A DNA stretch of 6,495 bases from Lachnospiraceae bacterium UBA5895 (GTDB lineage Bacteria; Bacillota; Clostridia; Lachnospirales; Lachnospiraceae): assembly GCA_002431915.1 (NCBI GenBank), contig DJEP01000113.1:1-6495 (forward strand), written 5' to 3'. The position numbers and the translations under genes were made by a program. Position 1 is the first letter of the stretch. Each line of letters opens with the position of its first letter. Under the pieces are notes generated by a model, which saw only the letters and a list, made by a program, of their open reading frames with translations, did no database searches and was not told the DNA's origin. Shown in pieces: positions 1 through 5,833 of the stretch.

Positions 1-9
1 TAATCACCG

Positions 10-15
10 CCTCCT
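10..15 (-). promoter_or_regulatory. Strong Shine-Dalgarno pointing to a further operon gene beyond the left edge
   Basis: The minus strand reads AGGAGG at 15-10, followed by CGGTGATTA to the window edge. If the next bases outside are TG, an ATG would begin at position 1 with an eight-base spacer; a start slightly further out also fits. The GTG at 7-5 is only two bases from the site and too close. This predicts a fourth gene about 50 bases after the lyase stop. Confidence 0.6.
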
Positions 16-22
16 ACTCGAT

Positions 23-45
23 TGCGCCCGGCGGCGCACATTTTT
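23..45 (+). terminator. GC-rich hairpin with a T-run on the plus strand, after the lyase gene
   Basis: TGCGCC (23-28) and GGCGCA (33-38) form a six-base GC-rich stem with loop CGGC, followed on the plus strand by CA and TTTTT (41-45). It therefore looks like a short intrinsic terminator for rightward transcription. For the lyase, which reads leftward, the hairpin lies 13 bases past the stop but lacks a following U-tract, so it is more likely an mRNA-stability or partial attenuation element in that direction. Confidence 0.4.
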
Positions 46-51
46 ATAGAA

Positions 52-2010
52 TTACTTTACCGTAAGCAGGAACTTTGCACTGCGCATCTGCAGCCGGATC
101 CGGTACAGATCGTGATCCCATGCTGTTTTCAAACGGGCATCCGTGATGGACAGGGTCTCGATGGCGAGCAGGCTGGCACCTTCCCAAGAGAAAAGAGCAT
201 TTCCAATCGCCAGATTTCCGACATTGATGTTAGAAACATCGCCTTGCGCTTCCGGCACGCTAGGTTTCTCATAAGTAATAAAATTAAGTACAACATCCTC
301 TGCATTCGTGTGGTCTTCCAATACGACAGTGTTGGAAGACTTTTTTAATGTCACCTTCCGGACATAGGTCAGATCCGGCACAATAGCCTGAGCAGAGGGA
401 TACGCAGCAGCCAGCTCCATAGAGATCGAAGGTTCTACCCCGGTCAGCTCTGTTACCACGTTTTCCGCCCGGTATTCCTTGCCGTCCTTCTGATCCGCGT
501 CGCAGATCGTGGGCAGATTATGATACCCGGACTGCATGGTCCAGATCTCGTAACGTCTGGGGGAGAAGGTCTTCTGCGTGTAGGTCTCCACACCGATATC
601 TACGAGGATGGGCTGACCGTTTTTGTATAAAGTGATGCTTCCGGTATCGTTATGGTTATGGCTGTCGGCGTTGTCACCTGCTTTGACTGCCAGATCCAGA
701 GCATCGGAATGAACAAGGAACAGTCCAACGCTGGGGTAATAGACATCCCGGTGAGAAAGCGTGGCAGAAGTATCCTGAGCCATCACTTCTTCATAATGAA
801 AGGCAGTCTGCATGCGATAGAACAAATTCCCGCCATTGACTTCGTCGGTGATCAGCTGCCCCTGTCCCGCCTGAAAATCTTTCGCGGCGAACAGGCACAG
901 GTCGTCCTGCCCGGTGGCTTTGCCAAAAAGATATTCCCGTACTCCGGCGCGACCGGCAATGGGAGAGCAGTCAGCAAAATTAAAATAATATTTATCATCA
1001 ACATGTACATTTAAAATATATGCCGCGATATTTTTCACCTTATCCCACTGGAACAGGGAAGCAAAATGTCCGTCGGTAACGGTATTCAGCACGGTCATGG
1101 CACCGTACAGACATAGTCCCGCGTGGCGGTAGTACTGGGCACCCTCTTCACAGCAGCCATCAGTACCGTAATCTTTGAGAAAATAATCGCAGCTTTCTGC
1201 GGCTTTACACAAAATGACCTGTAATGTGACAGCTGTGTCAGACGTTCCTTCCGGCAGGAACAGCGGAGCATCCCCGGTAAGGGCATGCACCGGAGCAGCC
1301 AGTAGGGAAGACATCCCCTCACTCCAGGGCATCAGGAACGTGGTCAGCAGCACATTCTGCGTGCACCATACGGTCCAGTTGCACATGGGCTCGTCGTCAT
1401 GTCCCATCCACCAGAAATGCGCGGTCAGATAGGGCAGCAGGATCCGGCGTTTCAGGTTGTCCTCGATGCAAGTCAGCACAAAAGGGCTGACGGCATTCAA
1501 TTCCGCCTCTAACAGATAAGCCGCACAGGCAAGCAGTGCTCCGGTCTCGCAGGCGAACAGGTCCATGACAGGTCTTGTCACATCCGGCAGAATGAACTGC
1601 GGGGTATCCCGGATATAGGAATTGTGTGCCGGGAGCTGCCAGGCACTTTCCTCGCAGACAGAATAGATGCCATTGATGATATCGTCCAGAAAGCGTCCCT
1701 GATGTTCTACGCATTCCGCCTGGATCAGATCATTTAAGGCATTGCGCTTACCAAAATAGAGCTCTTCAAAGGCGGCGCGGTTGCCATCCCTTTTGAAGCG
1801 CATATAATCTGTGGCGCGGATCACCGGGAATTCGTATCCCAGCTTTTCCTCTCCAGCCTGTACCAGACGTTCCTTCAGCACCGTCGGAAGTGCTTCGTAA
1901 GCCTTCCGGTCTGCGGCCTTCGGAAACGGCTGAAAAGGGTGGCACTCTTCCTGAAAAGTCTTTGCTGTCTCTAAAAAACGCTTTTCTATATTTACTGTTT
2001 GTGAATTCAT
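52..2010 (-). CDS. Cytoplasmic heparinase II/III-family polysaccharide (oligosaccharide) lyase
   Basis: 652 residues, a usual size for heparinase II/III-type lyases, which cleave uronic-acid-containing glycans by beta-elimination. The first ~370 residues look like the helical (alpha/alpha) toroid, with WW (200-201), the MCNW segment (N211, W212) and DG-x-C-x-EG followed by YYRHAG (284-298). The C-terminal half is the beta-rich heparinase II/III-like domain. Its hallmark is GDNADSHNHNDTGS (445-458), with H451, H453, N454 and D455, followed by an FSPRRYEIWTMQS stretch (482-494) and YHNLP (496-500). By analogy with solved family members, N211, Y294 and a motif histidine are the likely catalytic or charge-neutralising residues; this is inferred without an alignment. 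There is no signal peptide or membrane segment, and 16 cysteines fit a reducing cytoplasm, so it probably acts on imported oligosaccharides. The ATG at 2010 has an AGGA eight bases upstream. It is third in the kinase-regulator-lyase operon, 59 bases after the regulator. The family call is firm; substrate (glycosaminoglycan, alginate-like, pectic or other) and PL family number are not determinable here. Confidence 0.9.
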   Translation of the reverse strand: MNSQTVNIEKRFLETAKTFQEECHPFQPFPKAADRKAYEALPTVLKERLVQAGEEKLGYEFPVIRATDYMRFKRDGNRAAFEELYFGKRNALNDLIQAECVEHQGRFLDDIINGIYSVCEESAWQLPAHNSYIRDTPQFILPDVTRPVMDLFACETGALLACAAYLLEAELNAVSPFVLTCIEDNLKRRILLPYLTAHFWWMGHDDEPMCNWTVWCTQNVLLTTFLMPWSEGMSSLLAAPVHALTGDAPLFLPEGTSDTAVTLQVILCKAAESCDYFLKDYGTDGCCEEGAQYYRHAGLCLYGAMTVLNTVTDGHFASLFQWDKVKNIAAYILNVHVDDKYYFNFADCSPIAGRAGVREYLFGKATGQDDLCLFAAKDFQAGQGQLITDEVNGGNLFYRMQTAFHYEEVMAQDTSATLSHRDVYYPSVGLFLVHSDALDLAVKAGDNADSHNHNDTGSITLYKNGQPILVDIGVETYTQKTFSPRRYEIWTMQSGYHNLPTICDADQKDGKEYRAENVVTELTGVEPSISMELAAAYPSAQAIVPDLTYVRKVTLKKSSNTVVLEDHTNAEDVVLNFITYEKPSVPEAQGDVSNINVGNLAIGNALFSWEGASLLAIETLSITDARLKTAWDHDLYRIRLQMRSAKFLLTVK

Positions 2011-2040
2011 TTTCCTGATCCTATCCTTCCATATTCATAA

Positions 2041-2056
2041 TTCCCAGTGATGGGAA
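2041..2056 (-). other. Intercistronic hairpin between regulator and lyase genes
   Basis: TTCCCA (2041-2046) and TGGGAA (2051-2056) form a six-base perfect stem with a four-base loop, 13 bases after the regulator stop codon. On the minus strand it is followed by TTATGAATATGG rather than a U-tract, so full termination is unlikely. It may reduce read-through or protect the upstream message. The lyase ribosome site (AGGA, near 2019-2022) begins about 20 bases further on. Confidence 0.4.
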
Positions 2057-2069
2057 AATGCAACAGCAG

Positions 2070-3668
2070 CTAACTGAACTTACTGTTTACGTATTCCGTA
2101 GGGGAGACACCCTCCACCCGTTTGAATACTTTACTGAAATAAAAAGCACTCTCGAAGCCCAGCGCTTCCGCAGCTTCGTAGACCTTCATATTTTCCTCTT
2201 CCAGCAGCCGTTTGGCTTCCGTGACTTTGCAGATGTTGATATATTCACTGAAACCGGTATCGTTGTACTTGCTGAACAGCTGGCTTAAATAATTCGGACT
2301 GATGCCAAAGACAGCGGCTACTTCATTCAGTGACAGACGTTCTGTTACATGCTCATTAATGTATTTCCGTACATTAGTCACAATGTGGTTCTTATAGTCT
2401 TTTCTGCGGGTCTGGAACAGTCCGCACAGCTTATCGCAGAAGGACTGCAGCCACTGGATCACATGATCCACGTTGGACTGCTTATACAAGGAACGGTATC
2501 CGTCCGGACTGTCGGAGAAGAAGCCGGAGACAATGGATTCGCCATCCTGCAGCAGGGAGATGGACAGATAGAGAATATTGCTGGCGGCATCCAGCGCCTG
2601 CACATAATGTCCCGGATGATCCCGGAACAGGTCGCAGAGAGACTCAATCGTGGTTCGCAGAATATCGGGGTCGTATTCCTCAAAAGCTCTTGTGAGATCA
2701 TTTTTAAACAGGCTGATATTGAAGGAATTACGGGCATTTTCCCGGGAATGATCTGCATCGAAGGCAGCGATGGCTGCATCGGCACCGGTATTTTGGAAGA
2801 TCTGTCTCGCATACTGGTAGGAATCACAGATTGTACCGGGAGTCTGCACCGGGATACCGATACCGCAGCGCAGGGTAACGTTATAATAATTCTGCAGGGT
2901 GCTGCTGATACTTTGCAAAATGTCTGTGAGGCTTTCCACATAATCATCGGTATCCGCCGAACCTTCGAAGCAGAAGATCAGTGCAAAATGCCGCAGGTCC
3001 AGAGACAATGCATAGAGAGGCAGATATTTTCCGCCCAGTTCCCGGATCATCTGCAGGGAACTGGTGAACAGAGACATCTGTTTTTCCGCAGTTAGCTGGT
3101 CTGCCTGGGGGCTTAGGATCTCCCCGTAGCAGCAGACATAGGCACCGTATTCAAAGTTCAGGTTCAGATCCAGACTCTGCAGCCGGAACTGCTCTTCGGA
3201 CTCAAACAGGTCATGCAGCAGGCTGATGAGGAACTTGTCGTAAAAAGGATGGATGTTTACAGCGGACATCTGCTTTTTACGAGACTGGGAGATCTGGGTG
3301 AGCACCCGGTCAATGGCATTTTTCAGTACTTCCGGAGTCAGCTCCAGCTTCACCAGATAATCGGAGACCTGATAAGACAGGGCATCTCTTGCCATCTGGA
3401 AATCTTCGCAGCTGGTGAGGATGATGAAATAGGGACTGTCCTCACCGTAGTGTTCCCGGCACTCTTTTGCCAGCTCCAGGCCGCTCATCACCGGCATTTT
3501 GATATCCGTAATGATAATATCCGGCGATTTCTCTTCGATGATCTTCAGTGCCGCCTGACCGTTCATGGCGGTGCCACAGATCTCAACATTCATTTCATTC
3601 CAGTTCAGCATGGAACGGATTCCCGCCTGAACCAGAGGCTCGTCATCTACAATTAATAACTGATACAT
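2070..3668 (-). CDS. Two-component response regulator, REC plus AraC-type HTH (YesN-like)
   Basis: 532 residues from the chosen start. An N-terminal receiver domain (about 2-122) shows the acidic pair D8/D9, phospho-acceptor D55 in ITDIKMP, T85 in ILTS and K107 in YLVK, so phosphotransfer residues are intact. The middle (about 135-420) has no sharp motif; the stretch from about 175 to 295, with RHFALIF and RCGIGI strands, resembles the degenerate GGDEF-like domain often seen in such regulators (inference). The C-terminal AraC/XylS DNA-binding domain (about 428-530) has two helix-turn-helix units: LSLNEVAAVFGISPNYLSQ (445-463) and VYEAAEALGFESAFYFSKVF (496-515), ending in the family's SPTEY. 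The frame is open further upstream to an ATG at 3716. I chose 3668 because GAGGA sits five bases before it and the protein then begins directly with MYQLLIVDDEP, as the family does. It lies 84 bases after the kinase, its likely phosphodonor, and 59 bases before the lyase. It probably controls this locus, including the divergent transporter gene. Confidence 0.93.
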   Translation of the reverse strand: MYQLLIVDDEPLVQAGIRSMLNWNEMNVEICGTAMNGQAALKIIEEKSPDIIITDIKMPVMSGLELAKECREHYGEDSPYFIILTSCEDFQMARDALSYQVSDYLVKLELTPEVLKNAIDRVLTQISQSRKKQMSAVNIHPFYDKFLISLLHDLFESEEQFRLQSLDLNLNFEYGAYVCCYGEILSPQADQLTAEKQMSLFTSSLQMIRELGGKYLPLYALSLDLRHFALIFCFEGSADTDDYVESLTDILQSISSTLQNYYNVTLRCGIGIPVQTPGTICDSYQYARQIFQNTGADAAIAAFDADHSRENARNSFNISLFKNDLTRAFEEYDPDILRTTIESLCDLFRDHPGHYVQALDAASNILYLSISLLQDGESIVSGFFSDSPDGYRSLYKQSNVDHVIQWLQSFCDKLCGLFQTRRKDYKNHIVTNVRKYINEHVTERLSLNEVAAVFGISPNYLSQLFSKYNDTGFSEYINICKVTEAKRLLEEENMKVYEAAEALGFESAFYFSKVFKRVEGVSPTEYVNSKFS

Positions 3669-3692
3669 ACAATTCCTCATATCTTTCGGTAA

Positions 3693-3713
3693 CCTGCACT
3701 CCCGGGCCGCAGG
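3693..3713 (-). other. Weak inverted repeat between kinase and regulator genes
   Basis: CCTGC (3693-3697) and GCAGG (3709-3713) can pair around an 11-base GC-rich loop that itself contains the palindrome CCCGGG. There is no U-tract, so it is not an intrinsic terminator. It sits in the 84-base kinase-regulator gap, about 15 bases upstream of the regulator's ribosome site, where it could affect translation or mRNA processing. The rest of this gap shows nothing recognisable. Confidence 0.25.
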
Positions 3714-3752
3714 CATAAATGTGTGTGAAAATTTATTTTCGTACCGGGCTTC

Positions 3753-5567
3753 TTATGGATTGTGATCCAGAGGGCGATTGGGAATATGAATGGACATGGT
3801 GGTGTATTCGCCTTCTTTGCTTTCTATGGTAATGCCGTATTCCGCACCAAATTGATATTGCAGGCGCTTGTGTACATTGCTGACACCGATCTCCCGGAAG
3901 AAATCCGCCGAGCTGTCATCGTTGGAACTTAATACCTGTGCTGCCTTTTCCGCAGTCATACCGACACCGTCGTCCGTCACATCGATGCGGATCCTGTCGG
4001 CGGTGTCAGGGGGCTCATAACCTACATGGATCTGAATGTGCCCGGCACAGCCCTTGGGTTCGATGCCGTGGAAGATTGCATTTTCCACCAGTGGCTGCAA
4101 CGTGAATTTAATGATCTGGCTGTTGTATAAGGTTTCATCGTCTACCCGAATATCCATGGTAATTGTGCCGCCGTAGCGGTAACTCTGGATGGTAAAATAA
4201 TTCTTAAGCAGAGACAACTCTTCCCGAATGTCGATCAACAGACTGGTACCTTTGGAGATACTTTTCAGCAGCCGGGACAGGGAAGTCGTCATCTCGGAGA
4301 TGCCGTTGGCCCCCTGTATGGTTGCCATCCATTTGATGGAATTCAGTGTGTTATACAGGAAATGGGGGTTGATCTGGCTTTGCAGCATTTTGTATTCCAG
4401 ATCCTGTTTCTGCTTTTCATCTTCCAGACGCCGCTCCATAAGCTGCCATACATTTTCCGACAGATCATTGATCCCCCGGCCGATGTCTCCCAGTTCGTGA
4501 TCCCATTCGATGGAAGGATCTCTGGAGAAATCGCCTCCGGTGATCCGCACCATGCGGGATTGCAGATGGGACACGGGGACGGTGATCATACGGTTCATCA
4601 GGAGCATCAGAACGATACCGATGGACAGGATACCGATCAGGATACAGGCCAGGATCCCGACGAAGAGAACTGCCTGATTGGTTCTTTCCGCGTGGGAAAT
4701 GCTCTGACTTAAGTAGCAGTCGGGCATATCCAGAGAGGCGGTGACCAGGATCTGTTCTCCCCTGGCATTACTGTGGATCCGGGAGATCCGGGTGTCTCCG
4801 GTGAGAGAATAATTGGTCATATCTTCTTTCAGACTGTAGTCCGGTGTAAACTCCCGCAGGCCGTTATCTTCAAAAATATAAGTATGATCGGCAATCGTCA
4901 GATAGAGGTAACTGTCCTCCGGACAACTGTAACCTTTTAACGGAACGGTGAACAGATCCGTAGACACTTCTATAAATAAGTAGCCGGCCTGTTTGTTACT
5001 GTACTGATAAGTAATGGGACGAATGATGGGCAGCACCTTGCGTCCGGCCCGGTGAAAAGGATCCGCAATGATACCGGTTGAAAAATCATAGTCCTCCGCT
5101 GCCAGTAACTCTTCATAATAAGGAAGAAGCGGAACCTGTTCAGACAGGTTCGCCGTAGAAGAGTAGGTGGCAGCTACCACCTGCAGGTAATGCTCCTGAG
5201 AGACAATGGCGATTCTTGGCATATAATTATAGGCACCGTTCCGGCTGCATTCTTCGCTGAAGGAATCATAGGTAGATACCGACAATACGGATCCGGGATC
5301 CGGATTATGCTCAATGTATTTGGCAATGCCGGAATCCGTCTGACAGTAGCGTACCAGACGATAGACCTCATTGATGCTGGAATCCATGGATTCCGACAAC
5401 AGCCGCAGGCTGGTCTCGGTAGACTGGATCAGTGTGTTCTGTAAATAGTGTCGGAAAATATAGTAGCTGAACAGGCTGATCAAAAAGCACATTCCCAGAA
5501 CCGCGCTCAGAGTGAAAAGCAATATGCGGTTTCGTATACTTTTCCAGTGATAGACATTTTTTTTCAT
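3753..5567 (-). CDS. Membrane sensor histidine kinase (YesM-like, His_kinase/HATPase_c)
   Basis: 604 residues from ATG 5567. Order of parts: short basic cytoplasmic start (KSIRNR, 9-14); TM1 (about 14-37); an extracellular sensor region of about 260 residues, probably a double-Cache-like fold; TM2 (about 298-324); HAMP linker (about 325-378); a charged coiled-coil-like stretch (378-395); the phosphorylation box QINPHFLYNTLNSI with H402; and the ATPase domain with the N-box LQPLVENAIFHGI (N496, H500), DDGVGM (532-537) and EIGVSNVHKRL (559-569). All catalytic motifs are present, so it should be active and should phosphorylate the regulator encoded next. The extracellular domain between two membrane spans implies sensing of an external solute or a partner binding protein. 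The frame stays open upstream to a TTG at 5687, but that adds about 40 Phe/Ile/Leu/Asn-rich residues encoded by promoter-like AT-rich DNA and lacks a ribosome site. ATG 5567, giving MKKNVYHWKS, matches the family's usual short start. It too lacks a clear Shine-Dalgarno, so the start is the least certain part. Confidence 0.92.
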   Translation of the reverse strand: MKKNVYHWKSIRNRILLFTLSAVLGMCFLISLFSYYIFRHYLQNTLIQSTETSLRLLSESMDSSINEVYRLVRYCQTDSGIAKYIEHNPDPGSVLSVSTYDSFSEECSRNGAYNYMPRIAIVSQEHYLQVVAATYSSTANLSEQVPLLPYYEELLAAEDYDFSTGIIADPFHRAGRKVLPIIRPITYQYSNKQAGYLFIEVSTDLFTVPLKGYSCPEDSYLYLTIADHTYIFEDNGLREFTPDYSLKEDMTNYSLTGDTRISRIHSNARGEQILVTASLDMPDCYLSQSISHAERTNQAVLFVGILACILIGILSIGIVLMLLMNRMITVPVSHLQSRMVRITGGDFSRDPSIEWDHELGDIGRGINDLSENVWQLMERRLEDEKQKQDLEYKMLQSQINPHFLYNTLNSIKWMATIQGANGISEMTTSLSRLLKSISKGTSLLIDIREELSLLKNYFTIQSYRYGGTITMDIRVDDETLYNSQIIKFTLQPLVENAIFHGIEPKGCAGHIQIHVGYEPPDTADRIRIDVTDDGVGMTAEKAAQVLSSNDDSSADFFREIGVSNVHKRLQYQFGAEYGITIESKEGEYTTMSIHIPNRPLDHNP

Positions 5568-5573
5568 GCATCT

Positions 5574-5582
5574 AGTATAACA
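5574..5582 (-). promoter_or_regulatory. Possible extended -10 element directly before the kinase start
   Basis: The minus strand reads TGTTATACT (5582-5574), an extended -10 with TATACT as core. Start of transcription would fall near 5567, on the kinase ATG itself, which would give a leaderless message. No recognisable -35 is present 16-18 bases upstream. It may be chance in AT-rich DNA, but it coincides with the absence of a Shine-Dalgarno sequence. Confidence 0.3.
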
Positions 5583-5658
5583 TAACAGGAGAAAAACGGT
5601 AGCTAAAAAAAACAAAATGTTAAAAAAGTATATGTTAGAATAAAAAAATACATTTTTG

Positions 5659-5670
5659 GAAAGCACTTTC
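5659..5670. promoter_or_regulatory. Small inverted repeat GAAAG-CA-CTTTC in the control region
   Basis: Five-base arms separated by CA, inside the broader TGGAAAGCACTTTCA (5657-5671). The outer TG...CA recalls LacI-family or catabolite-responsive operators, but the spacing and centre do not fit the classical cre consensus. It lies about 100 bases upstream of the predicted transporter transcription start and within the predicted kinase leader. Function is speculative. Confidence 0.2.
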
Positions 5671-5679
5671 AGAGAAAAT

Positions 5680-5712
5680 ATGAACAAATTATGAAAAATT
5701 GTGAATAATATT
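5680..5712 (+). repeat. Three tandem RTGAA-type AT-rich repeats, candidate operator
   Basis: ATGAACAAATT (5680-5690), ATGAAAAATT (5691-5700) and GTGAATAATATT (5701-5712) are three imperfect copies whose RTGAA cores recur every 11 and 10 bases, about one helical turn. AraC-type regulators often bind such in-phase direct repeats. The array lies at about -81 to -49 of the transporter promoter and covers the -10 edge and start site of the kinase promoter. AT-rich composition raises the chance of coincidence. Confidence 0.4.
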
Positions 5713-5736
5713 ATAAATTTTTCTATGTTATGTCAA
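5710..5736 (-). promoter_or_regulatory. Putative sigma-A promoter for the kinase-regulator-lyase operon
   Basis: Read on the minus strand, 5736-5731 is a perfect TTGACA and 5715-5710 a perfect TATAAT, separated by 15 bases; a weaker TAATAT at 5713-5708 gives the optimal 17. Transcription would start near 5701-5703, leaving an AT-rich leader of about 134-136 bases before ATG 5567. The short spacer makes the intrinsic strength uncertain. It is the best match to a housekeeping promoter in the divergent region. Confidence 0.6.
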
Positions 5737-5748
5737 AGCCTTCTTCGT

Positions 5749-5754
5749 TATACT
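5749..5754 (+). promoter_or_regulatory. Putative -10 element (TATACT) of the solute-binding protein gene
   Basis: TATACT, one mismatch from consensus, places the transcription start near 5761 and gives a leader of about 73 bases. The expected -35 zone (5725-5732) holds only ATGTTATG-like sequence with no real match to TTGACA. A good -10 with a poor -35 is typical of activator-dependent promoters, in keeping with an AraC-type regulator next door. Its -35 zone abuts the minus-strand TTGACA at 5731-5736, so the two promoters are back to back. Confidence 0.5.
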
Positions 5755-5768
5755 TTAGTTACAGTCGA

Positions 5769-5790
5769 GGAACCAATACAAAACGGAACC
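5769..5790 (+). repeat. GGAACC direct repeat in the transporter 5' leader
   Basis: GGAACC occurs at 5769-5774 and again at 5785-5790, 16 bases apart, just downstream of the predicted transcription start of the solute-binding protein gene. Six-base copies are short enough to be coincidental. The only reason to record them is their position in a region likely to carry regulator sites. Confidence 0.2.
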
Positions 5791-5821
5791 GGGACGTGTG
5801 CAACACAGTATCAAATTTAAC

Positions 5822-5828
5822 AGGAGGG
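5822..5828 (+). promoter_or_regulatory. Strong Shine-Dalgarno of the solute-binding protein gene
   Basis: AGGAGGG with a five-base spacer to ATG 5834 is close to the ideal complement of the 16S rRNA tail. It fixes the start and predicts efficient translation, in sharp contrast to the kinase on the other side, which has no clear ribosome site. Confidence 0.9.
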
Positions 5829-5833
5829 TTTAC

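Larger units (their letters stand above)
5568..5833. other. AT-rich divergent intergenic control region
   Basis: This 266-base stretch between the kinase and the solute-binding protein is much richer in A and T than the flanking genes, especially at 5600-5730, where short A- or T-tracts recur (near 5605-5612, 5622-5627, 5642-5648, 5653-5657, 5694-5698 and 5718-5722), some at roughly helical spacing, so the DNA may be bent. It carries the promoters and repeats listed separately. I see no small gene or structured RNA in it. Confidence 0.75.

Noticed and set aside
2349..3095. 248-codon open frame on the plus strand, with other plus-strand frames at 3213-3656, 652-1014 and 22-348
   Set aside because: They lie fully antisense to well-supported domain-bearing genes, show no recognisable family, and arise from codon bias of the real genes.
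3669..3716. Longer regulator start at ATG 3716 (or 3680)
   Set aside because: The added residues (MPAARECRLPKDMRNC) do not belong to the receiver fold, ATG 3680 overlaps the ribosome site itself, and ATG 3668 has GAGGA at correct spacing and the family-typical start.
5368..5571. 67-codon minus-strand frame starting four bases before the kinase ATG
   Set aside because: It is a frame-shifted reading of the kinase N-terminus; the kinase frame gives the basic start and transmembrane helix expected, while this frame has no recognisable features.
5657..5671. TGGAAAGCACTTTCA as a classical catabolite-responsive (cre) site
   Set aside because: The length is 15 rather than 14 and the central CG is missing, so it does not fit the consensus; kept only as a low-confidence inverted repeat.
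5568..5687. Upstream extension of the kinase to a TTG at 5687, adding 40 hydrophobic residues
   Set aside because: The extension is Phe/Ile/Leu/Asn-rich, as AT-rich non-coding DNA would give, has no ribosome site before the TTG, would add an extra hydrophobic segment unusual in the family, and overlaps promoter-like sequence.
5762..5833. Riboswitch or structured leader ahead of the solute-binding protein gene
   Set aside because: Only a four-base GTGT/ACAC stem is visible, no terminator-antiterminator pair or known riboswitch core, and the leader is just about 72 bases.
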